Shown here: in pieces, positions 38,905 to 46,528 of the stretch
Layout: every line of letters starts with the position of its first letter
How positions within the stretch are numbered: position 1 is the first letter of the stretch
Assembly (NCBI GenBank): GCA_964425915.1
Contig: CAYROO010000002.1
Span: 372,001-436,000, forward strand
DNA: 64,000 nucleotides
Source: Polycyclovorans sp964425915
GTDB taxonomy: Bacteria; Pseudomonadota; Gammaproteobacteria; Nevskiales; Nevskiaceae
Reading direction: 5' to 3'
Notes under the pieces: generated by a model
Told to the model about the DNA's origin: nothing
The model's database searches: none
What the model saw: only the letters and a program-made list of their open reading frames with translations
Position numbers and translations under genes: made by a program

Positions 38905-39843
38905 ATGACCCAGAATCTTCAGGAAGACGGTTACCGGATCGGCGCTGTCTCGCGCATGACCGGCATCGCCCTACCGACGCTCCGCATGTGGGAGCGTCGG
39001 TACAAGGTGGTGACGCCGCTGCGGACGCCTGCCGGCGGCCGCATCTACAAGCGTGAGCATGTGGCGCGTCTGGCGCTGCTGCATGCTGCGGTCCAGGCCG
39101 GACATCAGATCGGTTCGGTGGTGCAGCTCAGCGACGCCCAGTTGCAGGAGCGCATTCGCGGCAGTTTCGCCGAGCAAAATGGCGGCCAGGCATCGCGGAT
39201 TGCGGTGGTCGGCCCGACGCTGCCGGCGTTGATGCTCAGCTCGGAGGTGGCGGATCCCACCGTCGAACTGGTGGCCAATCACGACAGCGTCGCCTCGGCG
39301 ATGAGTCTGGAAGGCGCGCAGCTCGACGCGCTGATTCTGGAGTTGCCGACATTCCATGCCGATGATCTGGACGAAGTGCTGGAGCTGCTGAAGCTGGCCG
39401 GTGCCCGGCTCAACATCGTGGTGTATTCGTTCACCAACCGGAAGCTGCTGCGGCGGCTCGATATGGTGGATGTCCTGTGCATCCGGGCGCCAGCCGACAT
39501 CCCGCAGCTGATGCGCCTGTGTCGCATGGCGCAGAGCCAGGGCGGCACGCCACCGGCGCCGCGGGAACGCGAGGATGGGCCCGTGCCCGCGCGCAGCTAC
39601 ACCGACGCACAGCTGCAGCGGCTGGGCAGCATCCAGAGTGCCGTGCAATGTGAGTGTCCGCAGCATCTCGCCATGCAGATCGCCAGCCTCGCCGCGTTTG
39701 AACGCTACAGCGCCGAATGCGAAACGCGTTCGCCTGAGGACGCTGCCATCCACCAGATGCTGACCCAGGCCAGCGCCAAGGCCCGTTACACCATGGAAAC
39801 CGCGCTCAAGAAGCTACTGGCGGCGGAAAACATCCAGATCTGA
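38905..39843 (+). CDS. MerR-family regulator with a degenerate cobalamin-binding-like domain
   Basis: A 312-residue regulator. The MerR winged helix at about 8-75 has YRIGAVSRMTGIALPTLRMWERRYKVVTPLRTPAGGRIYKREHV. A Rossmann-like middle domain at about 90-200 (RIAVVGPTLPALMLSS, LDALILELPTFHADDLDEVLELL) resembles the B12-binding fold of CarH/LitR regulators, but the DxHxxG cobalamin motif is absent. The C-terminal helical region has a conserved-looking CECPQHLAMQIASL motif. It may sense another ligand, or protein partners. It is likely to regulate its own operon. Confidence 0.8.
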   Translation: MTQNLQEDGYRIGAVSRMTGIALPTLRMWERRYKVVTPLRTPAGGRIYKREHVARLALLHAAVQAGHQIGSVVQLSDAQLQERIRGSFAEQNGGQASRIAVVGPTLPALMLSSEVADPTVELVANHDSVASAMSLEGAQLDALILELPTFHADDLDEVLELLKLAGARLNIVVYSFTNRKLLRRLDMVDVLCIRAPADIPQLMRLCRMAQSQGGTPPAPREREDGPVPARSYTDAQLQRLGSIQSAVQCECPQHLAMQIASLAAFERYSAECETRSPEDAAIHQMLTQASAKARYTMETALKKLLAAENIQI

Positions 39844-39892
39844 GGCGATTGGCAGGGCGTCCCGCGGCGGACGCCTTTTGCCGGCAGTGGGC

Positions 39893-40330
39893 TCATCCGA
39901 TACCCAAGCGGTATCGGAAAAAGCCCCACCACATCCACGGCCGCAGGGCGACCGCCCGCATCAGCGGCGCGGGGTCGAAATGGGCGCGCCGGCTCAGGGC
40001 GCGGCCGTTGCGCAGGATGAAATGGTCCACCGAGCGCAGGTGGACACCCTTCCGGCCGATGGGAAAGCACAGCCGGAAGCGGACGTAGCACTGCGTATCA
40101 TCGCCCAGACTTTCTTCAACCACCGCATGGGTGCCGGGTAGCCAGCGCAGCAGGGCGGTGAATTCGCGATGGGCGGCGGCACGTCCGTGAATTGGCGGGG
40201 CGGTAGGCTGGTACAGCACCACCTCATCTTGCAGCAGTGCGGTCAGGGCGTCGGCGGTGGGCTGTGCCCACGCCGCTTCGAAGGCCTCCGCGAAGGCGGT
40301 GTTGGGACCTTTGTGATGCGTAGCGTGCAT
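39893..40330 (-). CDS. NTF2-like (SnoaL-type) protein
   Basis: A 145-residue protein with the cone-shaped NTF2 fold pattern: an N-terminal helix (NTAFAEAFEAAWAQPTADALTALLQDEVVLYQPTA), PPIHGRAAAHREFTALL, then four long strands ending in HFILRNGRALSRRAHFDPAPL. Members of the class act as small hydrolases, isomerases or binding scaffolds, so function cannot be read out. It follows LigE on the same strand after an eight-base gap and may share its transcript. Its 3' end faces the MerR gene 49 bases away. Confidence 0.75.
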   Translation of the reverse strand: MHATHHKGPNTAFAEAFEAAWAQPTADALTALLQDEVVLYQPTAPPIHGRAAAHREFTALLRWLPGTHAVVEESLGDDTQCYVRFRLCFPIGRKGVHLRSVDHFILRNGRALSRRAHFDPAPLMRAVALRPWMWWGFFRYRLGIG

Positions 40331-40338
40331 GGTTCAGC

Positions 40339-41193
40339 TTACTCCGTCGGGCGTACGCGCAAAAACCGTGCGAAGCGGGGCATGCCGTGGGTGGTGAGGC
40401 CGTTGTAGCGATAGGTCACCACGCTGCCGATCGGGGGTGGATCGGCCCGTTGGGCGTCGGTGAGGCCGCTGCCCAGTCGAAAGCGCTGGCCGTCCGGCGT
40501 TTCCACCACGAGTGCGCCGAGCATCCCGGTGTATTTGCCCTCTCCTTGCGTGTGGCCCACTACGATCGCTTCGGCATCGTCGAAAGGTTTGAGCTTCAGC
40601 AGCGCATCACTGCGGCCGCTGCGATAGGGGGCATCCTGGTGATGCAGCATCAGGCCTTCACCTCCTTCCGCGACGATGGCATCGAGCCGGGCATCCAGCG
40701 CGGCGGCGTCCGGCAGGCGGAACTGAACCACCGGCTGCAGCCAGGGAATGCCGAGGGCGCTGAGATGGCGCCGCATGGCCAGAACCCGTGCGCTGAACGG
40801 GCCCTCGTGCTCGGGCAGGTCAAAAACCCGGAACTGCACCTGTCGCCACTCGGCATCTGCGGTATCGAAGCGGCGGACGATGCTGGACACGACCTCGAAC
40901 TGGCCGCGACCGATCCACAGTTCGCCATCCATCGCCATCGTGGGCCAATCCGCGGTGAACCAGTCCGGCGCGTGTATGCGATGCCCGCCCCGGCTCCACA
41001 GGGTGTCGCCATCCCAGCGGCCACGGACGCCGTCGAGCTTCTCGCTGATCCAGTAGTCATGGACCGCGCCGCCGTCCTGCCAGGTGTCCGCCAGCATCAG
41101 CGCGGGCGGCGCGGCGCTGACGAACCCGCTGAGGATCAGCGCCAGCAGGGTGCACACCAGGCTTGGTAACCGGCGGTTTCGGGATGGTTTCAT
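40339..41193 (-). CDS. ligE: Secreted ATP-dependent DNA ligase (LigE type)
   Basis: A 284-residue minimal DNA ligase. The signal peptide (CTLLALILSGFVSAAPP) sends it to the periplasm. Nucleotidyltransferase motif I SEKLDGVRG contains the adenylated lysine. FRVFDLPEHEG, EGLMLHHQDAPY and LLKLKPF correspond to motifs IIIa, IV and V, and an OB-fold C-terminus (GQRFRLGSGLTDAQR) follows. There is no DNA-binding domain, as in LigE enzymes of other Proteobacteria, where a role in uptake or extracellular DNA is suspected but unproven. ATG 41193 was chosen because AAGGA lies seven bases ahead. The longer GTG start adds eight residues before the signal. Confidence 0.88.
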   Translation of the reverse strand: MKPSRNRRLPSLVCTLLALILSGFVSAAPPALMLADTWQDGGAVHDYWISEKLDGVRGRWDGDTLWSRGGHRIHAPDWFTADWPTMAMDGELWIGRGQFEVVSSIVRRFDTADAEWRQVQFRVFDLPEHEGPFSARVLAMRRHLSALGIPWLQPVVQFRLPDAAALDARLDAIVAEGGEGLMLHHQDAPYRSGRSDALLKLKPFDDAEAIVVGHTQGEGKYTGMLGALVVETPDGQRFRLGSGLTDAQRADPPPIGSVVTYRYNGLTTHGMPRFARFLRVRPTE

Positions 41194-41222
41194 GGTCTCG
41201 TCCTTGAGGTGCTGCACGATGA

Positions 41223-41666
41223 TCAGGCTGCGTGTTGGTGCTCGACTTCCCAGCCTCGACAGGCCAGCGCGATGTGTCGTGGAATGGGGCGCGCGCCGCT
41301 GCTGTAATAGATAACGGTACGGCGACTCAAGCCGAGCGCCTCAGCTGCCCCGGTCAGGGAGAGCCCGTTTCGTGCCAGCCAATCGCGGAACTCGGCATTC
41401 GGCATGGCGTGACCGCCTTGTTCGCGGGCCAGTCGCATCAGAGTGGCGGCTGACACGGCCAGAACGCCACCCCAGTTCAGTTCCCAGCCCCACTCGCCAA
41501 TCGTCACGCCTGCAAACCGTTTGCGTTGTTTCAGGGCTTCAAGAGCAGGATGGCGCCGAATATGTGTCGAAAGGTCCAGCTCGGTGGCCGTGCCATCGGC
41601 CCAGGTGATGCGGACGGCCTGCCGGCCGCCGATTACTTCCACAGCGGTGATGGGTTTGGAGGGCAT
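41223..41666 (-). CDS. DUF2442 domain protein with C-terminal helix-turn-helix (antitoxin-like)
   Basis: A 147-residue protein. The N-terminal DUF2442 domain (about 1-75) begins ITAVEVIGGRQAVRITWADG. The C-terminus (about 85-147) has a helix-turn-helix, LSLTGAAEALGLSRRTVIYYSSGARPIP, resembling antitoxin DNA-binding regions. DUF2442 genes are repeatedly found beside DUF4160 genes and are regarded as putative toxin-antitoxin pairs. Here the DUF4160 gene lies just upstream. A TTG start three codons earlier would overlap its stop. ATG 41666 is preferred. No experiment supports toxicity here. Confidence 0.78.
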   Translation of the reverse strand: MPSKPITAVEVIGGRQAVRITWADGTATELDLSTHIRRHPALEALKQRKRFAGVTIGEWGWELNWGGVLAVSAATLMRLAREQGGHAMPNAEFRDWLARNGLSLTGAAEALGLSRRTVIYYSSGARPIPRHIALACRGWEVEHQHAA

Positions 41667-41671
41667 GTCAT

Positions 41672-41916
41672 TCAACGAAGATTTGGCCGTTGCCGCTCTT
41701 TCATCAGATCGAGTTGATGTCTATCGGCCCAGCGAAGTACATCGCAGACTATTCGCCGAAACGACGCGCTCTTGCGCGCAATGGGGGTCATCGGCATCAG
41801 GGTGTCCATGGCGACCTGCACCTCGCCCTCGGGGCTCTGCACATGAAAGTGCGGGGCAGATGATCGTCGGCGTATCGCGCGATGCGCCAATTCCTTTGGC
41901 GGTAGAACTCGGGCAC
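41672..41916 (-). pseudogene. DUF4160 domain gene, interrupted by a one-base frameshift
   Basis: The family pattern is visible only when two frames are joined. From a GTG at 41916 the frame reads VPEFYRQRNWRIARYADDHLP, and then the next base run GGGG at 41853-41856 (CCCC on the coding strand) lacks one base. The other frame continues PHFHVQSPEGEVQVAMDTLMP and ends LRWADRHQLDLMKERQRPNLR. Restoring one C in the run gives a standard DUF4160 protein. It is either a real inactivating deletion or a homopolymer sequencing error. The toxin-like partner of the DUF2442-HTH gene would be lost if real. Confidence 0.72.
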
Positions 41917-41965
41917 CGCACAACGCTAGAGAAGAAGTTGCGCCACGTCAACGCACGCCACGTCG

Positions 41966-43099
41966 CTACAGAAACAAGCCCACCAAGCGATTGAGGTACT
42001 GCCAGCCGCGCTCGCTGGCGCGAATGGCGGCGGGGTCATCGGCCAGCAGCCCCTGGGCGCGGGCCTTTGCCAGCGTCGGCGCCAGCACCGCCGCCGACAG
42101 GCCAGTGGCAGCTTCGAAGTCGGCGGGGGTAAACCCCTGGCGCCGCCGCAGGGCATTGAGGACGTATTCGAAGGGCAGATCGCGGGGGGCGATCCAGCGG
42201 TCTTCCTGCCAGGCGGCGGGTGTGCCGGCGTGTTGCAGATAGGTGCGCGGCAGCTTGTGTTTGGCGCGGCGACGGACTCCCTGTGGGGTGGTCAGCTTGG
42301 CGTGGGCGCCAGCGCCAATGCCGAGGTAGTCGCCGAAGGTCCAGTAGGTTTCGTTGTGGCGGCTGCGACGGCCGTTGCGGGCGAAGGCGGAGACCTCGTA
42401 CTGGACGAAGCCGGCGCTCGCCAGGCGCGCCATGCCGCGCGCCTGCATGTCGGCGATGACATCGTCATCGGGCAAGGGCGGGGGGGCTGCGGCGAAGGCG
42501 GTGTGCGGTTCCAGGGTCAGTTGGTAGTAGCTGAGATGCTCCGGACCCAGGGCGATGGCGCGGGCGAGATCCTGCTCGGCGTCGTCAACGGTCTGTTCGG
42601 GCAGGCCGAACATGAGGTCGAGGTTGAGGTTGTCGAAGCCGGCGGCGCGCGCGGTGGCGACGGCGCGTTCGGCATCGGCGTCGCTGTGGATGCGGCCCAG
42701 GCGCTTCAGCTGTGCCGGATTGAGGCTCTGTACACCGATCGACAGGCGATTGATGCCGGCCGCGCGATAGGCCTGAAAGTGGGCTTCGTCGATGGTGCCC
42801 GGATTGGCTTCCAGGGTGATTTCGGCATCCGCCGTCCAGGGGCGCAGCGCGAACACCCCGGACAGCAGGCGCTGCATCGTCGTGCCGGAAAACAGGCTGG
42901 GCGTTCCGCCGCCGAGGAACAGGCTGGTGAAGGGGCGATCCGGCGTATCCGCCAGGTCCAGCCGCAGGTCGGCCAGCAGGGCGTCGACGTAGGCGTCCTC
43001 CGGGATACGGTCTTGGGCGGTATGGGAGTTGAAGTCGCAGTACGGGCATTTGCGCACGCACCAGGGAAAATGCAGATAGAGGCCCAGTGCCTCAGGCAT
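41966..43099 (-). CDS. hemW: Radical SAM haem chaperone HemW
   Basis: A 377-residue radical SAM protein of the HemW family, which delivers haem to respiratory enzymes and is often misnamed an oxygen-independent coproporphyrinogen oxidase. The 4Fe-4S-binding CxxxCxYC motif is at Cys14, Cys18 and Cys21, and FLGGGTPSLF follows. HNETYWTFGDYLGIGAGAH is the HemW-type segment. The C-terminal HemW domain carries PFEYVLNALRRRQGF. Last gene of rph-cobW-rdgB-hemW. It overlaps rdgB by eight bases. Confidence 0.93.
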   Translation of the reverse strand: MPEALGLYLHFPWCVRKCPYCDFNSHTAQDRIPEDAYVDALLADLRLDLADTPDRPFTSLFLGGGTPSLFSGTTMQRLLSGVFALRPWTADAEITLEANPGTIDEAHFQAYRAAGINRLSIGVQSLNPAQLKRLGRIHSDADAERAVATARAAGFDNLNLDLMFGLPEQTVDDAEQDLARAIALGPEHLSYYQLTLEPHTAFAAAPPPLPDDDVIADMQARGMARLASAGFVQYEVSAFARNGRRSRHNETYWTFGDYLGIGAGAHAKLTTPQGVRRRAKHKLPRTYLQHAGTPAAWQEDRWIAPRDLPFEYVLNALRRRQGFTPADFEAATGLSAAVLAPTLAKARAQGLLADDPAAIRASERGWQYLNRLVGLFL

Positions 43100-43706
43100 G
43101 GTCCGGCGCCAGTTGGCGCAGCAGGCTGCGCAGGGCGCGACCGCGGTGGCTGACGCGGCCCTTGTCCTCGGCGCTCAGTTCGGCGGCGCTGCGGCCGAGC
43201 TGCAGGTCAAGAAACAGGGGGTCATAACCGAAGCCGCCCTCGCCACGCGCGGCGTGCAGGATGCGGCCCGGCCAGGTGCCCACGGCGATGACCGGGACGG
43301 GATCTTCGGGGTGGCGCAGCCAGGCCAGGGCGCTGATGAAGCGGGCGCCGCGCTCGGCGTCCGGCACACCCGCCAGCGCCTGCAGCAACTTGGCGTTGTT
43401 GGCGGCATCATGGCTGGGCTCGCCGGCATACCGCGCGGAGTAAACGCCGGGGGCGCCATTGAGGGCGGCCACTTCCAGACCGGAGTCATCGGCGATCGCC
43501 GGCAGCCCGCTGATCTGGCTGGCGTGGCGGGCCTTGATCAGGGCGTTCTCGATGAAGGTGGGCGCGGTCTCGTCCGGCGCCACATCGGTGAACTGCGACA
43601 GCGGCAGCACCTCGCAGCCCAGCGGCGCCAGCAGGCCCTGCAGCTCACGTGCCTTCTTGGCGTTCTGCGAGGCCAGCACGATGCGCGGCGGCAGTGGGGC
43701 GCTCAT
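43092..43706 (-). CDS. rdgB: Non-canonical purine NTP pyrophosphatase (RdgB/HAM1)
   Basis: A 204-residue ITPase that removes dITP and dXTP from nucleotide pools. The N-terminal IVLASQNAKKARELQGLL is the substrate loop, ADDSGLEVAALNGAPGVYSARYAG is the conserved core, and GEGGFGYDPLFLD and SHRGRALRSLL close the family pattern. Overlaps cobW by four bases and hemW by eight, so it is firmly inside the operon. Confidence 0.95.
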   Translation of the reverse strand: MSAPLPPRIVLASQNAKKARELQGLLAPLGCEVLPLSQFTDVAPDETAPTFIENALIKARHASQISGLPAIADDSGLEVAALNGAPGVYSARYAGEPSHDAANNAKLLQALAGVPDAERGARFISALAWLRHPEDPVPVIAVGTWPGRILHAARGEGGFGYDPLFLDLQLGRSAAELSAEDKGRVSHRGRALRSLLRQLAPDHA

Positions 43707-44719
43707 GTGGGCTCGCCCAGCAGGTAGTTGAGGGTGCTGGTCACGGTCTCGCGGCCCCAGCCCTGGGTGATGAAGACCAGCCGGGTGCGGCGGTCGTCAT
43801 CGGGCCAGGCGTCGAGCGGCTGTGGATCATGGAACACGCTCTGCACCGCATGAATCGCCAGCGGCGTGTCACGGCCTTCGATGTTGAGCAGGCCTTTCAC
43901 CCGCAACAGGTCGGGCCCGGCGAGGCCGCGCAGGAAGGACAGCCAGCCCATCAGCCGCCACTCGGGCAGGGGCTGATCGACGATGACGCTGAAGCTGTCG
44001 ATGGCGTCATCGGCGGGGGTCGGGGTGTCCTCGCGCAAGGGTCGGAATTGCACGGCCGGTGCGGCCGCCATCCACCGCAGGGTCGGTGTGGCGGCAACAT
44101 CGCGCCGGGCGTTGAACAGATGGTCGGGCCGCGCGCCGCCCTGGCGTATCGCTGCAATCGGGGCATCCGGGTTGAGTCTGCGCAGACGTGCTTCCAGCGC
44201 CGGCAGTGCGTCATCAGCGACCAGATCAGGCTTGCTGACCAACAATTGGTCGGCGGCCGCCACCTGGGCGCGTGCCAGTGCCAGGGTGTCGAGGCTGTGT
44301 GCGAGGTTGACGGCGTCCACCACGGTGGTGACGCCCGCCAAGCTGAAGCGCTCGGCCAGTTCCGGCACGTTGAGCAGCTCTCGCACGATGGGGCCGGGTT
44401 CGGCCACGCCGGTGGTCTCGATGATGATGCGGCGGATTGGCGGTAGCGCGCCGTCGCGGCTTCGCATGACCAGGTGCATCAGGGCGCTGCCGAGACGGCC
44501 GCGCACGGTGCAACAGAGGCAACCCCCCTCGACCAGCTCAACATCCTCCGGTGCCGCCTGCACCAGATGATGATCCAGGCCGACATCGCCGTATTCGTTG
44601 ATCACCACAGCGGTGCCGCTCATGGCCGGGTGACGCAGCAGGAAGTTGAGCAGGGTGGTCTTACCGGCACCGAGAAAGCCGGTCAGTACGGCAACGGGCA
44701 GGCGCGCCCCGTCGCTCAT
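43703..44719 (-). CDS. CobW/COG0523-family GTP-dependent metallochaperone
   Basis: A 338-residue G3E GTPase. Walker A GFLGAGKTT is at residues 14-22, the metal-binding motif CLCC is at Cys67, Cys69 and Cys70, and EAPG/ETTG-type switch residues and a VSKPD G4-like motif follow. Members pass zinc or another metal to client enzymes in the cytosol. There is no histidine-rich tail. It is inserted between rph and rdgB, overlapping each by four bases. ATG 44719 is used because the longer upstream frame runs antisense through rph. Confidence 0.9.
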   Translation of the reverse strand: MSDGARLPVAVLTGFLGAGKTTLLNFLLRHPAMSGTAVVINEYGDVGLDHHLVQAAPEDVELVEGGCLCCTVRGRLGSALMHLVMRSRDGALPPIRRIIIETTGVAEPGPIVRELLNVPELAERFSLAGVTTVVDAVNLAHSLDTLALARAQVAAADQLLVSKPDLVADDALPALEARLRRLNPDAPIAAIRQGGARPDHLFNARRDVAATPTLRWMAAAPAVQFRPLREDTPTPADDAIDSFSVIVDQPLPEWRLMGWLSFLRGLAGPDLLRVKGLLNIEGRDTPLAIHAVQSVFHDPQPLDAWPDDDRRTRLVFITQGWGRETVTSTLNYLLGEPT

Positions 44720-45435
44720 GTGCCTGCCAGCGCCTCGCGCTGAATCGCCACCAGTTGGCCGATGCCGCCGCTGGCGAGGTCGAGCAGCCGATCCAGCTCC
44801 TCGCGACGGAAGGCATGGCCCTCGGCGGTGCCCTGCACTTCGATGAAATGGCCGGCCTCGTTCATCACCACGTTCATGTCGCACTCGCAATCCGAGTCTT
44901 CGCGGAAGTCGAGATCCAGCACCGGTTCGCCGCGGTAGACGCCGACGCTGACCGCAGCGATCTGACCGAGTATGGGATTGCGCTTGAGCTTGCCGTTCTT
45001 GCGGGCGGCGGCCACGGCATCCACCAGTGCCACGTAGGCGCCGGTGATACTGGCGCAACGGGTGCCGCCGTCGGCCTGCAGCACGTCGCAGTCGAGCGTG
45101 ATGGTCTGCGCCCCGAGGGCATCAAGGTCGACGCAGGCGCGCAGCGAGCGGCCGATCAGGCGCTGGATCTCCTGGGTGCGACCGCTCTGCTTGCCCTGCG
45201 CCGCTTCGCGTCGGCCGCGAGTGTGGGTGGCGCGCGGCAGCATGCCGTACTCGGCGGTGACCCAGCCGCCATCCTTCTTCCACGCGGGGCCGCGCTCCTC
45301 GATGCTGGCGGTGCACAGCACACGGGTGTCGCCGAAGCTCACCAGTACCGAGCCTTCGGCGTGGCGGGTGAAGCCACGTTCGATGGTGACGGGGCGAAGC
45401 TGGTCGGCGTTGCGGCCGCTGGGGCGCTGGGTCAT
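44716..45435 (-). CDS. rph: Ribonuclease PH
   Basis: Phosphorolytic 3'-to-5' exoribonuclease that trims tRNA precursors. It has 239 residues, the usual length. Visible segments are GFTRHAEGSVLVSFGDTRVLCTAS, RATHTRGRREAAQGKQSGRTQEIQRLIGRSLRA with the phosphate-binding arginines, and CDVLQADGGTRCASITGAYVAL. First gene of the leftward rph-cobW-rdgB-hemW operon, divergent from sufE across 70 bases. Confidence 0.97.
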   Translation of the reverse strand: MTQRPSGRNADQLRPVTIERGFTRHAEGSVLVSFGDTRVLCTASIEERGPAWKKDGGWVTAEYGMLPRATHTRGRREAAQGKQSGRTQEIQRLIGRSLRACVDLDALGAQTITLDCDVLQADGGTRCASITGAYVALVDAVAAARKNGKLKRNPILGQIAAVSVGVYRGEPVLDLDFREDSDCECDMNVVMNEAGHFIEVQGTAEGHAFRREELDRLLDLASGGIGQLVAIQREALAGT

Positions 45436-45505
45436 CGGCGGGTCCGGGTCTGGATGAACGGGCGCGGAGTATACGGAAGCCGTTGCGTGCCCACAGATTT
45501 ACACT

Positions 45506-45916
45506 ATGGGCATGACGCTACAAGAGATTGCCGACACCTTCGACCTGCTCGGTGAGTGGGAAGAGCGCTACCGCTACTTGCTGGACCTGGGCAAGCAGCT
45601 GGAACCGTTTCCCGAGGCCGAGAAGACCGACGACAGCATCGTCCGCGGCTGCATGAGCCAGGTATGGATGGATCATCAGCTGCGCGACGGCCGGCTGCAT
45701 TTTCGCGGGGACTCAGACGCCCATATCGTGCGCGGCCTGATTGCCCTGCTGTTCGCGCTGGTGCAGGACCGTACCCCGCGGGAAGTCCTGGACACCGATA
45801 TTCGTCAGGTGTTTGCCGACCTGGGATTGGAGAACCACATCTCGATGAATCGCCGCAATGGCTTCTATGCCATGAGCGAGCGGGTTCGTTCCGCCGCTCA
45901 GGCGGCGGCCGGCTGA
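45506..45916 (+). CDS. sufE: SufE-family sulfur acceptor protein
   Basis: A 136-residue protein that accepts sulfane sulfur from a SufS-type cysteine desulfurase for Fe-S assembly. The active cysteine is in IVRGCMSQVWM, and the family fold is visible from IADTFDLLGEWEERYRYLLDLGK to NGFYAMSERVR. A second ATG two codons later is an equally good start. No suf operon surrounds it, so it stands alone. Its last 19 bases overlap the convergent H-NOX gene. Confidence 0.9.
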   Translation: MGMTLQEIADTFDLLGEWEERYRYLLDLGKQLEPFPEAEKTDDSIVRGCMSQVWMDHQLRDGRLHFRGDSDAHIVRGLIALLFALVQDRTPREVLDTDIRQVFADLGLENHISMNRRNGFYAMSERVRSAAQAAAG

Positions 45917-46440
45917 ACGTCGATGATCATCTGGTGGCTCTCATCAGGGTTGAGCCGCTCGGTTATGCGCACCTGCTCGCCGAAGTGCTGGCCGAGGCCG
46001 ATGATGATGCCGCGGGCCGTGGCCGATAGCTTTCGCGGCGAGCGGTAGTTCAGCTGCAGGCGGGTCGGGCCGGTTTGTACGATCGCCAGCTGTGGCGGAG
46101 ATGCCAGCGGATCGCGCTGGCGAACGGCGCCGTGGATCAGCGACTCAGTGTGCAACAGCACCTCCAGGGTCCGCCACGTCGGCTGAATCAGATCGGCATG
46201 CAACTGCAGCAGCTGGGGCGCCAGGTAAATGCCAAAGGCTTCCTGCACGGTTTCGATGGGTGCATCGAGGAGTTGGGCCGCAGTCCCCACCAGGCGGTGC
46301 ATATCGGCATCGTCGTAGGTCTGGTCGCTGCGAAAGGTCTGGCCCGCCATCTGCGAGCGGCCCAACATGGCGGCCCAGACACCGCGGCCGTGGCACGCGC
46401 TGACAAAGGCTTCGAGCTGGCAGAACAAAAGGCCGTGCAT
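45898..46440 (-). CDS. Stand-alone H-NOX (haem nitric oxide/oxygen binding) protein
   Basis: A 180-residue haem sensor protein. Starting at ATG 46440 the numbering matches canonical H-NOX closely: proximal haem-ligand His103 (IHGAVR) and the haem-propionate motif Tyr132, Ser134, Arg136 (YxSxR in LNYRSPRK). Also visible are EAFGIYLAPQLLQ and ARGIIIGLGQHFGEQVRI. H-NOX proteins sense NO and usually control a histidine kinase or GGDEF/EAL partner encoded next to them. None is adjacent here. It converges with sufE and overlaps it by 19 bases. Confidence 0.85.
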   Translation of the reverse strand: MHGLLFCQLEAFVSACHGRGVWAAMLGRSQMAGQTFRSDQTYDDADMHRLVGTAAQLLDAPIETVQEAFGIYLAPQLLQLHADLIQPTWRTLEVLLHTESLIHGAVRQRDPLASPPQLAIVQTGPTRLQLNYRSPRKLSATARGIIIGLGQHFGEQVRITERLNPDESHQMIIDVQPAAA

Positions 46441-46528
46441 CCGCAGGTGCCGTCTATGTGGGGCACCTGACAGTGCCGTCACAGCGGCCAGCCTGCAAGT
46501 GTGTCGGTCTGGTCGCTACCGCCGCTGG

